Origin: Xylona heveae TC161
Taxonomy: Eukaryota > Ascomycota > Xylonomycetes > Xylonales > Xylonaceae
Length of the DNA: 64,000 nucleotides
Direction: 5' to 3'
NCBI RefSeq assembly: GCF_001619985.1
Contig: NW_017264203.1
Coordinates: 186,001-250,000, forward strand
Made by a program: the position numbers and the translations under genes. Below the pieces are notes generated by a model that made no database searches, was not told the DNA's origin, and saw only the letters and a list, made by a program, of their open reading frames with translations. Shown here piece after piece: positions 24,438 through 36,616 of the stretch. Within the stretch, counting starts at the first letter, position 1. Every line of letters starts with the position of its first letter.

Positions 24438-27400
24438 ATGAATAACGCCTCACAGCCTTCTCCACGCCTTTCCGCCAGCGGCCTGCCCTCTAGCAGAGGG
24501 AGTCCTGCATTCCAACCTTCGCTGTCATCGCAGCATCCAAATGTGAACTTACACCAACCTTCGCCGTTGAACCCTTCGGTGTCAGCGTCGCAATATGCTC
24601 ACTTGCAGCAGCAACGGCGGCCGGGCTCCCGATCCAGCGAATCCTCCGACTCTTCGCAAATAACGGCATTGTCAATTGGTGGACGACCGACCGTGACAGC
24701 TACTGCTAGCTCTAGTAGTGTTCATAACCCAACACGACCATCGGCGCAGGTCATCCACGCTGCCACCCATGGATACGGTGACCTGGGCCTACGAAAGTCG
24801 CCCCGCATGGCGTCTGCGGATCACCTGGGTCATCGTCCGCGCCAACACTCACAGGGCTTCTTTGAACCTTCTCTGCCGACCGCCTCTGCGGTCTCGGGGA
24901 ACCTGACAGCTTCTCAGATTGCGGCGCAGGCTGCGATGCAACAGCAGCAACAATCCGCGCAACATGCCCGCAAACGCTCACAAACAGTCCCGAACCAACA
25001 AGCACCGCCTCCTGAACCTCCGACCGGACGACGCAAACCTAATTCGCCGCAGCTCGGTCAACAATCATTACAACAACAGCAAGGGCAGTATGTTCAGCCC
25101 GGCATCAACACGACGCATCTACATCCTCAATACCAAAATGGCCTATTAGCTCCGCATACGGCTGCAACGACTGCGGCAAATGTTGTCTTCCCTCGTAGCG
25201 CAGCATCGTCGCCCGGTATCGTCCCTCCTGATCATGGACAGCTGGCATCCCCGGTGCTGCAGTCGGCGCAATTGTCCGAAAAGGAGACCAAACAGAAGTC
25301 GGAAAAGTCGAAGATGAAGCTCTTTTCGAAGCCGAAGGTGATTGGTATATCCAAGGACAAGGATACGGACAAGAAGGAGAAACCACTTTCGTCTCCCAAC
25401 CGGCTGGGTTTGTCGAATGTCAATCCCATACCACGGATGGCAAGCGGATCTACAATTAATTTGGTCGATTCTGGCTCATCGACAGGCGCACCATCGCCAT
25501 ATATGCTGAGCAATAACGCTTCTACTTCGACACTGGTGCCTGAAAAGGCGGTCACCGCGGAAAAGGAAAAACACAAACATAATTTCCTCTCACGACAGAA
25601 ACACAGATTAAAGGATGACCACTACAATCTCCCGTTGTCATCTGCTTCGAGCAATTCCAAACCTACTGATCCAAATGCGCCCCAGTCGCTCTACTCTTTT
25701 GCACCCTCATCTCCAGGTCCGTCGGCGACTGCATTTGCCAAATCCATGAGTGGGCTAGATTTACGGCACGGCGGAAGAGCACTACGTGAGCGGAAAAAGG
25801 AGGAAAAGGCATCCTCGGCCTTGGCTGCGGGAGCATCTAGCTCTAGTCTGGGATTGGATCTCTTGCGGGAGCGGGATACTTCGTTTGACCGGGAATGGGC
25901 CAATCCGTCAAGTCATGGCTCAACAACAACGCCATCGCTCCTGGGTCCGGGTACAAGCGGGCCTGTAATTGATACTGCAGGGTTACAAGGGTTTGGGCTG
26001 TCAAACATGGGTCCAGATGATGCCTGGCCATTTCTCAAAGCCAAGCTGATGGTAATCTTTGAAGGAGAGGATCTGAGGATGCCGGTGGAGGACTTTAATC
26101 GGCTGGTTTCGTATGTTCCCAATCGTCGCGAAAAGAGTACTTCTTTAGCATCCAAGCTCACAATCACTAGTGTTCACTTGCAACGGTGTATCCAGCGTCG
26201 GTCCCCTACAACCATTATCGAAGATCTGCGGGAGACTCTTCAAACGGGTTTTGCCTCAATCGACCAAACCTTGCAGCACGTCCCTGATGATAAAATCGTT
26301 CCTCACCTCGTCGAAACCTGGTTGTCTCTCTTCAGCACCATCTTACCATATGTGCAAGCAGTCTTTCTCCCTCTGGACCTCGAATTCAAGGGCCGCGGAC
26401 CTCTGATGACGCCACGGGAGGCCCTCGAGTTCTGGGGCTTGGGCGCCGGTGTGCCCACGCCCGGACCCGCCAACCCTTCCATCACAGCCCATCGCACCTC
26501 TCAGAGCAGCGGCAGCGGAAACACCATATGCAAACCAAACGAACCCGTCAACGGGGAAGAGCACTTTCAGGTGCTCGAAGTCCGGCGTATGGTACTCATT
26601 TCCTATCGCGATACCATAATCCTCCCACGCTACGATATCCTTAAAGCAATCTTTTCCCGTCTCTCTCTGGAAAGCATCAATGTAGGCGTTCCGGACGATA
26701 CTTCGTACTCCTCAACCGACTCTAACGCATCTTCGCCTCCTTCTCCTTCATTCTCCTCATCATCCTTTGGCTATGCTCATGGAGCAGGGGCATTTGATTC
26801 CGCTGTCGGCAGCTATAATTCGCATGGATCCGGTTCTGGCTCGGGTTACGGTCATCAACTCCACGATCCAGGCTCAGGCCTGTCCAGCGCAGGTATTCTC
26901 TCTTCCCCGCATCGCAGCCGTGCCACGTCAAACACGTCTGCTGGAGCAATTACCCGATCTCGTGGCGGTTCCGGCGCTTCGCAGCCTCCGCCACAATATG
27001 CCGCTCAAATCGTCTCCCACGTTGCGGAGACTGTTGGTCGTTTACTCCAGTGCATTTCCGTCCTTGCTGCCATCCATAGCGGCGATGACGCCCAGACAAA
27101 GATGGAGGCCCTGGCGAGAGAACTCAAGCACAATTGGCTCGGACGTGCTCGGACAGGCCGCAACCGGCGTGGGTTTGTTGCAACAAAAGTCCGCCCCTCG
27201 CCCATCATGATTCAATCAGGCTCATTTAATGGAAATGGCGGTGGTGCAGTGTACGCCCCCGGAACCGACGGCATGTCAGATCATCATGACGATCATGCCG
27301 ATGAAAACAGCACATCAACCACAGATAATAGTGAGCAAGACGGCTCCAGCTACACTTATCACATTCATCAATCCAACTCCGCCGGTACTCGCGATAGAGG

Positions 27401-28113
27401 CAGTAACTATGCAACTGCACATCGACGACGCGGAGGCAGTGGACCGGTCACTTTTCCTTCCACAATCGGAAGTACACCCAGTCACGACGCCAACAGTGTG
27501 GACGTCGACGGTGCCAGCGGCATCGGCAGCCGCAGCCGCACTGGGAGTGGCACGATAAGGGCTTCGAGACGAAATACCAGATCCAGCGCATATACTGACC
27601 CCAGTCCCGGGTACAGAGCAAGTGTTTCATCGACACAGAGTCAAAGACAAGTACAAAGACCTCGCGATTCGCAAATCGGCATCGCAAGAAGCCATCAAGA
27701 CGATAACTATGTCGACGGCAATGACGATAGATATCATAATCATTATCATCATCCTTCTCACTACTCGTACGACGGCACCTATGCGGACGACTACGGCTAC
27801 GCTTATCATCATGGACCCGGATATACCAGTCATCGCACTACTGGCAGCGGCGGTGCCGGCGGTGGTGGCAGTGGTGGTGGTGGTGATGGTGGTGATGTTA
27901 GCCGCAGTACCAGTCGCACAAGGAGAACCAGACGAAGAAGAAGCCTCTCATCAGAAAGAGATGGGAGTCCGACGCCAACGCCAACGCGTATGCCGAGTCT
28001 GCATAATTCTACTACCACGACGTCGGCTTCGTCAGTCTCCTCAGCAGGTCAAGGTCAAAATTCGAGTCAGATTCCGACCTCAAGTCCAGGTCCAGGTCCA
28101 AGCTCAAGGACAA

Positions 28114-28147
<34 letters not shown>

Positions 28148-28418
28148 GAGCAGTGTCTCGTCGGTAGTATTCGGGAGTATCAATGCTGGCGGTGCGGCTT
28201 CGCGACGGAGAGGCGGCAGCGGAGGGAGCGGAGGGAGCGCCGGAGCAGGCGGAAGTACAGCGTCTCCGCGAACGTTTTCGTCAACGCCAGCGTCGTATCA
28301 TCGGAGAGGAGGGTCGTCTGTATCGTCATCATCCATTTCGTCGCATAGACGGGCATCAGGACCAGGGCCAGGAGGAGAAGCGTCTATCGAGAGTGTCAGG
28401 AGGGGAAGTATGCTCTAA
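24438..28418 (+). CDS. hbrB: HbrB-like TORC2 subunit (Bit61/PRR5 family)
   Basis: A single exon of 1326 codons. HbrB is the Aspergillus hyperbranching protein, related to yeast Bit61 and human PRR5/Protor, a TORC2 component affecting polar growth. The conserved domain covers about residues 520-920: GPDDAWPFLKAKLMVIFEGE, then NRLVSYVPNRR, EDLRETLQTGF, VETWLSLFSTILPYVQAVFLPL, RRMVLISYRDTIILPRYD and ETVGRLLQCISVLAAIHSGD. The domain is split by two Ser/Gly/His-rich inserts. Residues 1-520 are Ser/Pro/Gln-rich and disordered. After ~930 the protein is very low in complexity: Asp/His, Gly, Ser-Arg and a TGTGTG run coded by a hexanucleotide repeat. In-frame coding through all repeats supports one long intronless gene. 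The next gene on the same strand starts 2.8 kb away. Confidence 0.9.
28105..28146 (+). repeat. GGGACA hexanucleotide repeat inside hbrB
   Basis: About six near-identical copies of a GGGACA/GGACAA unit code for alternating Thr-Gly in the C-terminal tail of HbrB. Because the unit is six bases, changes in copy number keep the frame. Confidence 0.85.
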
Positions 28419-31194
28419 GTTAGATACCACTGCCGAGAGAGATATAACGGGAAAACGGCGTTGGATGGGTTATCATGGGTTCATTACGATATCACGTTCA
28501 TATTTGACAGCCGTTTTTCATTTTATTTTCATTTCTTACGAAAGCACGAAAAAGGATTTTTCAATCGAAAAGGCAGTTATGGTACATTTGTTCACATTTC
28601 ATAGGGACAACATATGGTTATTTTTAAACAAATCAATTTGATTGTTTCTATTTACTAATTGATTGGGTATCACGAGAAGAAAACCTATTGAGACTCATTA
28701 GCGACTGCGTTGATAACACAAGAGTCAAACAATTAAAAGAGCGTGGGACAACAAATCAGACATCCAAAGGAAGGTCCTATAGCGCTCAATGACCGCCCTA
28801 AAATAGGTTCTAGACGGACGGCTAGCGTGGAAACTGCGAATGAAGGAAAGGTTTTCATCATAGTGCTGTCGGATATACATTCGTATGGAAACAAAAAAAA
28901 GTACTAACCATTTGAAGAGACGCTGGTGGCTCAACGATCTGTTAGCTGGCTGAGCGAGTGTACGAAATGTGTTCATTATAGAAATCGACAATAGCTGAAG
29001 AGCTATAATCGTTCCCTGGCTAAGGATTCTTGGCAAAGGACATGGCAGAGATTATATCGAGACAATCCACTCCTAGATCTGATGCATATTAGCTTCGAGC
29101 TCGAACAACAGCTGCGAGTAGAAAAGCAAATGCAAATTGGATGATGGTCAGACAAGGTGTACTGGCAAGTAGCAGGCCATCAGCGACGATGGCCCGAACA
29201 GACTGGCTTCTTCAAGGACGACTCAGTTGGGAAAAGAAGACTTTTAAAAAGTGTCATCGTTCCAAGGCGAGATGTAAAGGTCTCGTGCAGGAAAAAAAAA
29301 AAAAAGTGAAAAGCTGCTTTAATACTCACCAGTTGAATTCAGGAGCATCGATGCAGGCAAGCCATCCGAGTCTTTTACAACACATTGTATCAAGGACAGA
29401 TGGTTGCAAGCATCGATGCGATTGTTGATACAACCGATGAACGGGGTGAACTGGAGTTGAATGAAGGATGAAGAGGGAAGGAAAAAAACTCAACGATGAT
29501 TGAAGACAAATTTATGTTTCGCGTGTTAGCGATTACGTAACAAATGTTCTGTTTGTTTCTTCTCCAGTTTTTTTCGCTACCAGTACGTCCACTTACCCTG
29601 CTCGCTTCCTTTACTTGCCCTTGGATAAGGGTTCAGGGTGCTATCACGTGAGTATTCCCCCCTAATTGACCACAAATCTGTGAAATGGGGGGAATTGCCG
29701 CAGAACTTACTTGATCCGGCAACTTTGTGACACCATTTCGCCGAATCAGGGCAAAATCCCGCTTCCTCAATGGCGTGTCTGGCCCGCTGTAACTGGCAAT
29801 TGTGGGTTGGAGGTTATTCAACGACATGAGATTGTGCTCTAGAGAGATATTTACACAGAACAATTTGACTACATCAGAATGATTGGAGTGAAAATAAATG
29901 TAAAGAATCCAAAATATCATCAATTCAAAATTGACATTCGTGCGACGACTAGAGGTGACGCTGACATCACAGATCTTTGGTCAAGCTCCAGCCATTTTTA
30001 CCAGCCATAATTTTTAACGTGACCCCAAGTATCTGGCAACTAGACGCGTGCTGGCACGGTACCTCCGCTCGCTCGACCTTTTCCCACTCCGAGCGCCGTT
30101 CCCCCCGTATGTCCAACACTTGACCTGGGCCTGACCTGCTCTACCATACACTCAAACTCACTCACACCTGCTGTACCAACTCCCCAGTGCAGTACCAACT
30201 ACACCTGTGGTCGACAAACCCAGGCCTACGCCCACGCCCACACACGTCCACCACCACACCACCCACCATTTACTACTATTACCACAACTACCACCTTTCC
30301 TCTTCTCACGATCCCTCGTATCGTTCCTCATCGCTTCTCACGCAGGTTGCGGTTTTCGGTCCTGACGTTCATCTCCAATTCAGGCTCTCATTGGGGTGGA
30401 ATAAGTGGAGCTGTTAGCGTCCTGGGACCCCCCCCCGGAAATTCCTCGTCGCGATCGGTATCTTGGAATATCGTGATGCAAAGACAGTGTCTGTCTGAAT
30501 CCACATTGCATCTTGCAGTCATTCGTTTGGGCTATTTTGGTTTACACGGGTTTGGTAGACGGTGCCATTTGACATTATAGGAGTGTGCTCGTGGCCGGTC
30601 CGCCAACCTATTGAACGAATTCGGTCACCAGTTATAGACTCTTACAAGCGGGCCCTCAAAACGTTCGATCGCCCCCAAAACTCGTCCTCTTCGTTCGTTT
30701 CTCCCCATCAATCTGGCGACACACGGTCTGTCATACCCTCTTCCATTCTAGAGGCCGTGTGAGACGGAACGGGCTGTTGCTACCCTGCATCGCTGGGGCC
30801 GTAGCAACATACGCGGTACTTTCCGGTTTCGCGCCTGCGCTCAGCGGCTTCTCTCGCCGTCAGGGTCTTCGCGTTTCGTCACCGCTGCTGATCATTTCAG
30901 TAGCCTGGCCCCTTCCGCGACCGATTCAAAAGGCGCACTGCCTTGAAGCATTTTTTGCCAGAGGTCGCCATTCGCGCTATTTGACACGGCGCTTTTCACG
31001 ACTGGCCTGCTCACCCCCGGGGGGGAGCGAAAATCCGGCTTGCCGGGCAGCACACAAGCGCATCCGACTCAATCGGCGCTTGTTGACAGCTTTTTAGCGA
31101 TAAGACAAGTCCTCCACGTATATAGACCTCGTCGTTCACGGTTTGGAAAGTTCACGGTCTCTGCGCAAGCGCGAGAGCCGTGCCAAAGGCCGCA
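28419..31194. other. Gene-poor stretch between hbrB and ptaB
   Basis: About 2.8 kb without a firmly supported gene. On the minus strand there are possible small exons: MNTFRTLAQPANRSLSHQRLF from 28976, with a GTTAGT donor and an acceptor joining to a frame that stops at 28725 (58 residues); and MSLNNLQPTIASYSG from 29826, followed by a canonical GTAAGT donor at about 29712. Neither product is recognised. On the plus side, from about 30100, C-rich then mixed DNA probably forms the promoter and long leader of ptaB. Confidence 0.4.
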
Positions 31195-34100
31195 ATGATG
31201 GCTCAGACCTTCTCTCCGCATCCCGGCGGTCTGCCCCAACATCACGGCGTCGCTCATGGCCATCCCATGGTCCCAGGACACCTTTCGAACCATGGACAAC
31301 CCGGCGGCCAGCCTCCGGGCCAAGGTATACCTCAACAGATGCATCCTGGAGTTTCAGGACCGAATGGGCCTCAAGGTAGCCCAGCAGCGCATATGATGGG
31401 CGCCATCCCGCCGGGCGCTGCCCCAGGCATGATGCCAGGTGCAGGCCCAAATGCGCATGCTTTATCGCATTTAAATCCGGCAGGACAGGCGCAAATGTTT
31501 CAACAACATCAGCAGCAGCAGATGGCTCAAGCGTGTAAGTTCGAATTTCCTTTTTTTTTTCCCAATATTTTATATCCTTTTTCTGGCGTGTGATCCCCAA
31601 GCCAGCAATTCACCGTGCCTGCCTAAAGGGGAAATGCGGTTCTGAGTGAATGGTGATTGTCGAGTAATGATGACAACGACAGCGATGACAACATCCTCTC
31701 ACCTCTCACCTCCAGATCTTTGCATCTCTTCCATTTCAGTCTTCACCTTCCTATTGAACCGTTTCATCAAAAATCATGGCGTCCTCTCCTTGGTCTCTCT
31801 CATCTCTAATCTCGTTTCCCCCTTCAACTCCGTCCCCTGTGCTTACCTCTCCTTCTCCTGCATCTTTGCCTGCGTCTCCACAACGTTCATCATCATCATC
31901 ATCTCCTTCCAAGTCACTGGTACTGTCTGATCACCTTGAACATGGAGGTCTGTGAAAACCAGTTTACACTTGAAATTATAGTCGTTGAAAACAACTGCCA
32001 GGCCTATATAGACTCACTTCTAGCATTGCTTTTATTGTTGCTTCGTTTTCTAAACTTTAGCGGATAAATTGCTAATCATACTCTGTTAAATTTGCAGTGG
32101 CCGTTAATCCTCAGCTCTTTCAACAACATCAGCAGCAACAGCTGCTTCGCCAGCGACAGGCTATGCTTCAACAGCAACAACATAACAATGGCATGCCAAT
32201 CGCTCTACCGAATGGTGCTAATCCAGCCGCTGCTGCGCAATTCGCAGCGATGCAAGCAAACCCAAATATGCGGCCGGTAAACCTTCCTCAACACATGCAG
32301 CAACAACAAATACAAATCCAGGCTGCGGCCGCAGCTCAGCATCAGCAGCAGCAAGCGCAACAGCAACAACAGCTCCTCGCTCAGCAGATGGCATTGCAAC
32401 AAGCGGCAGCTGCACAGGCAGGCAATCAAGTACCTCCCGGCCAACAGGCGCCCATGCGGCCCCCATCGCAAATGGCTGGTGCTCATCCACAACCTCCTGC
32501 ATCGGCGGCAGCAGTCGCCGCTGCAGCGGCACAACAACATGCTGTTCAGCAGCAACAGCAACAGCAAGCGCTGCAACAACAGCAGCAAGCTCAGGCTCAG
32601 GCTCAGGCCCAGGCTCAACAGCAGCAGCAGCAGCAGCAACAACAACAACAACAACAGCCACAACCACCTCAACAGTCAGCACCCTCTCAACAGCCACAGG
32701 GAACGCCTCAGCAGCCCCAAGCACCCCAGCCGCAGCAGCATACGCCACAGCAGCAACATGCACCTACGCCTCAACAACAGGCTCAGCAGATCCCGGCACA
32801 GCCGGCACAACCTGCGGCTCAGCAAGTGGGACCGCAGCAAGCTCCCCAAGCGCCCGGCCAACCGCAGAATCCGCAGCAAGCCATGCAGCAACAGGCTGCC
32901 GCACAACAACAAGCGCAGCAGCAGATTCAACAGCAAAGGCAGCAACAGCAACAGGCCCAACAAATGCAAGCTCAACAGCAACAGCAACAGCAGCAAGCAG
33001 CTGCGGTCGCGGCCATGATGCAGCCTCGCTTGCCGAATGCTATCAAGGGAAATGCTGTCTTGAAGCTTATGCATTTTGCGGATCATCTAACAAGAGCTGT
33101 GGTGGGTTTTGTCTTTTTTGCATTCCAGAGTTTGACGAACTAACGCAATACAGTCCCAAAGTAGGCACACTGATCTTGGTTACTGGCAAGACTTTGTCGA
33201 CAAATTCTTCTCTCCACTGGGTGTAATGCGGCAGTCTGTTTGGAACTCTGTCGACCGAGCAACAAAACAATTTGAGATACCCAATCCTGCTTTGCCGCGG
33301 TTTTATTGGACCCATTTTGACAGTGGAGTCCGCAATCTTCAAATGATCTTGGAGAATGCTCGAGAAATGGAGCTTCCCAATGGCTATCACATTGTCGAAA
33401 GCAACAAAGCTAGCTATATATACTGGTTTGATAACGACTGTCAATTGGTATCTACTGGACCATTACGCGGACTTTTTGATCAAAACGGCAAGCTTGAGCT
33501 GTTGGAATTCATCAACACCGAGCACCGGGAATATGTCGCTCGATCTCAGCTGACGCCCACCACACCGGCCGACGCTCAGGAAACAAAGCTGTCTCCAAAA
33601 GCAATGAAGTCAATGAGCAAGCAGCAACGGAATCAGCAGAAGCTGCAGCAACAACAAGCGCTGCAGCCACAGATCCATGTTCCAGAATCTCAAGTCAATC
33701 CATACGGCATGACGGATGCCGTTATGCAGTATCTTGAGGTATGTACGGTATATGCAGAAATTCTGTTTACAATTAGCAAGGAGCCTTTTCATCTAACGAG
33801 ATTTCCCGCAGCTCAACGAAACCCTTTCTCAAATGCAACAACTCTTCTCATTTGCTCAGCAAAATCCACATCTCTCACCAGTGGAATCCCTTCAACAACT
33901 TGTCGGCCTTCAGCAACAACAAGTCCATCAACAACAACAGCTTCAGCTTCAGCAGCAACAGCAACAGCAGCAGGCGCTGCTATTCCCTCCAAACAATGCC
34001 CTGGTTCTTCAACAACCGCCTGGGCCTCGGACTCCCGGCATGAATGGGCCTAATCAGTTTGCTTCACCATCGGCGGGTCCGCATCTTCAGCTTCCCACCT

Positions 34101-34357
34101 CTGGCAACCCAACTCCATCCCCCGCACAGGCTCACATGCAGGCACCGGGCCTAGTTCCGCAACATTCGCAACAAGGCACAAACTCAAGTCAAGGCACGAG
34201 TGCCAACACCAGTCCAAACGCTACCAATAAACGGCGTCGCGCGAGCACTGTCAAGGCGGACCCTGATGACGGGCCTGGTGGAGCACCTGAAGTCAATGGT
34301 GCAACAAAGGTGAAGGCCAGTCCACGTGTTGGCGGCAAACGCCAAAAAGGAAGTTGA
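31195..34357 (+). CDS. ptaB: LIM-domain-binding transcription co-regulator (PtaB / Mfg1 type)
   Basis: PtaB partners the Flo8/SomA-type regulator to control adhesion, development and biofilm genes; Mfg1 is the yeast counterpart. Exons: 31195-31534, 32098-33101, 33154-33738, 33812-34357, giving 824 residues. The first intron is 563 nt, long for this window. The start is the first of two adjacent ATGs (MMAQTFSPHPGG). Residues ~90-440 are mostly Gln/Ala/Pro with many CAG/CAA codons. The LIM-domain-binding region begins just before exon 3 (HLTRAVSQSRHTDLGYWQDF) and includes PRFYWTHFDSGVRNLQMILE and GYHIVESNKASYIYWFDNDC (~450-560). The tail has a basic nuclear-type patch (NKRRRAS) and ends KRQKGS. 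Confidence 0.92.
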
Positions 34358-35258
34358 TGCTTTTTGATTAATGGAGAGGAGAATCGAGCTCGCTTGGGTC
34401 CAATCGGAACGAATATATCTAATCAACCATACATAGAGACGTGTTAATGAAGGCGTCAGTGTCTTTGGTGTGTTCATGATGGAGAGAAGGCAGGAAGGTG
34501 AAAAGAATCATCCTAATCATTATTATTCTTTTTTTTTTCCCTCCCTCTAAATTTTTCTTACGTCAATTGGTGGAGAACAAAAACAACAAGAGGACGGCGC
34601 ACGAAACCTTTTATTACTTTGCGGCTCTTAACGCGCTCTTCTATCCACTTTTACTTTCATTTCAGGGCACGACTTGGTCGGATTTCGACTTTTCTTGTTT
34701 TGGCTATCATCAGTGCGGCTTTGCGTCATTTTTTTCACCTTATTAAAGGGCGGCTCGGCTTAGCGCGGCGTTTGCCATTTTTTTGTATTTGTTTTTGTTT
34801 TTGTCTTGAAAGTTTTGCGTACAGTACCCTTTTTGCCTATCTTTTTTTTTCTCTTTCTAATATGCTGGAGTTTGGTGTATACTCTTTTCTTTTTTCCTCT
34901 GTCTACTGGTTCACCGGGACATGTCTTGTCGAATTTCTTTTCCTTTTTTTTTTCCTTCCTTTTTCTCTTTTTAGTCATTGTCAATTTTGTCACTATATAT
35001 CATTATCGTCCCAAGGGGGTTTTCCACTATTTCTGGGCTATCAACCGTCATTATAATCAACTTTTTTTTTTCCTTTTTCCCTCTCCCTTTTTTTCTTTCT
35101 TCTTTCAACCTTTTTTTGGTTCGTGGCCCTTTTTTCCACCCCTCTTCTTTCAGGGGAGAAGAAGGTCATGGTACTTAGGTTATTAGCCTTTTTTTTTCTC
35201 ACATATCTACCTACCTGACTAAATCTTTTACTCATCGTTCATCTCCTTTTTTTTTTCT

Positions 35259-35292
35259 TTTCTCTTCTCTTCTCTTCTCTTCTCTTCTCTCT
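35259..35292. repeat. TTCTC microsatellite
   Basis: Six to seven tandem TTCTC units inside the T-rich stretch downstream of ptaB. Confidence 0.85.
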
Positions 35293-35324
35293 GTCTTTTA
35301 TTCCATCATCATATTTTTTTGGAT

Positions 35325-35350
35325 TCTTAGGTTTCTTAGGTTTCTTAGGT
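35325..35350. repeat. TTCTTAGGT tandem repeat, 3 units
   Basis: Three copies of a 9-bp unit, the last incomplete, about 33 bp after the TTCTC tract. It differs from the fungal telomere unit TTAGGG. Confidence 0.8.
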
Positions 35351-36519
35351 TCCATATCATACTCCACCATTTACTCTTCATTTTTTTTTTATTTTTGTTA
35401 TCATAGTAGTAGTAGTAGTATGTTATATCATATACGCCTTTTCCATGGGGGTCTAGACCTCCATCAATTTGATCTCAATTTCTTCAATTTTCAGTTCTCA
35501 TTCAGTTCCCCATCGATCAGATTTCAAAATCGGACTTGACTTTTGATATACTCCCCATCAGGACTCTCTTATCTCCCGTGTAAAATTGAAAATGTGCTTG
35601 TCTTATCCGGGTTCAGTCTTATATGTGTGTCCTACTTGGTCGAGTGCTAACGTTATACGTTTCCTGCCCCTTGGCCCTTGGGTCCTATCCGTTTCTTGCC
35701 CAGTTGGGTCCTAGATTTGTGTGTTACTCGGTAGGGTTTTATAGATTGGGTGTCAGATGTCCACCTGATCGTGTCGTCCGTCTCTTCCTTCCATTTTTTT
35801 CCTTCCTTTTTTCTTCCCTCGTTCCTAAATTTATACTGATAGCATTGGGAGTCTGGGACGTAAGAAGGGAGGGAAAAGGCATAAAGTACATGGGTCTCAC
35901 TGTCTGCTCTTTTACTCCTTTTTCACGTTTCATGTCTATGCTGGATCTCAATCATCCTCCTGAATTGGTTTTGGCATAGTCTTTGATATAGATTTTGTCC
36001 CGTTCGAGAGTATTTTCTCACTGGAACCGCCATATTTGTTTTTAGACCCTTTGGGCGATTTGTTTACCTTAATTATTCTTTTGTTTTTGATTCTCTTTGG
36101 TGCCGTCGGGTTGAAATTCTATGAATATTTCTCGTTTTACTGTTTCTCTGTATTATTACCGCCAATGGGTTTATTTTCAACATGGTAAGTACATGTCCTA
36201 TAATCAGTGTAGTTAAATTGACAAGGAGATTGCCTGATTACTTCTATTGCCAAGCGATTCCACAATAATCACTGCGTAACAATTTGTGCGTAGCAAATCA
36301 GAGCCAGGCCTTGTGAAACGCGCCTGAATGTTCTGTCCACAGAGTACAGGCCAGAGCGCCAACTCGACCGCCACAGCCATCCTACTTCCCAGCAATGCGG
36401 ACAAAGAGAGATTCGAAAAAAAAAATATAGAAAACGCGTGGAACAACGCAGACATCCATCCACTAGATAAAAAAAGTACGATGGGAAAAAAAATATTGGT
36501 GAAAAAGGTCAAAAAGAAA

Positions 36520-36616
36520 CTCTCCCTCGGGGAATCGAACCCCGGTCTCCCGGGCTTGCGATTCCGTATTAAGCAGAATTGACAAGCGGAAATCATAGCC
36601 ACTAGACCAAGGAAGA
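36520..36616 (-). tRNA. tRNA-Asp (GTC) with a 25-nt intron
   Basis: Read on the minus strand, the gene has a 7-bp acceptor stem (TCTTCCT with AGGGAGA, one G-U), a D arm GTCTAGTGGCTATGAT, an anticodon loop TTGTCA giving GTC, and a T arm CGGGG-TTCGATT-CCCCG with discriminator G. The mature part is 72 nt. The 25-nt intron is placed after position 37, as usual. With that placement the anticodon stem (TCCGC with CCGGG) has a C-C mismatch next to the loop and a G-U at the far end, which is weaker than normal. The 3' half, from GGGAGACCGGGG onward, fits fungal tRNA-Asp. The B box is intact and a T5 run follows as a terminator. Asp is the best reading; a degenerate copy is possible. Confidence 0.75.

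Noticed and set aside
32205-33086. Long minus-strand open frames of Leu-rich sequence
   Set aside because: They are the reverse reading of the CAG/CAA-rich ptaB exon 2; poly-Leu is what reverse Gln codons give. The plus frame has splice sites and a conserved domain.
35325-35350. TTCTTAGGT repeats as an internal telomere sequence
   Set aside because: The unit is 9 bp and lacks TTAGGG; only three copies, within generally T-rich DNA.
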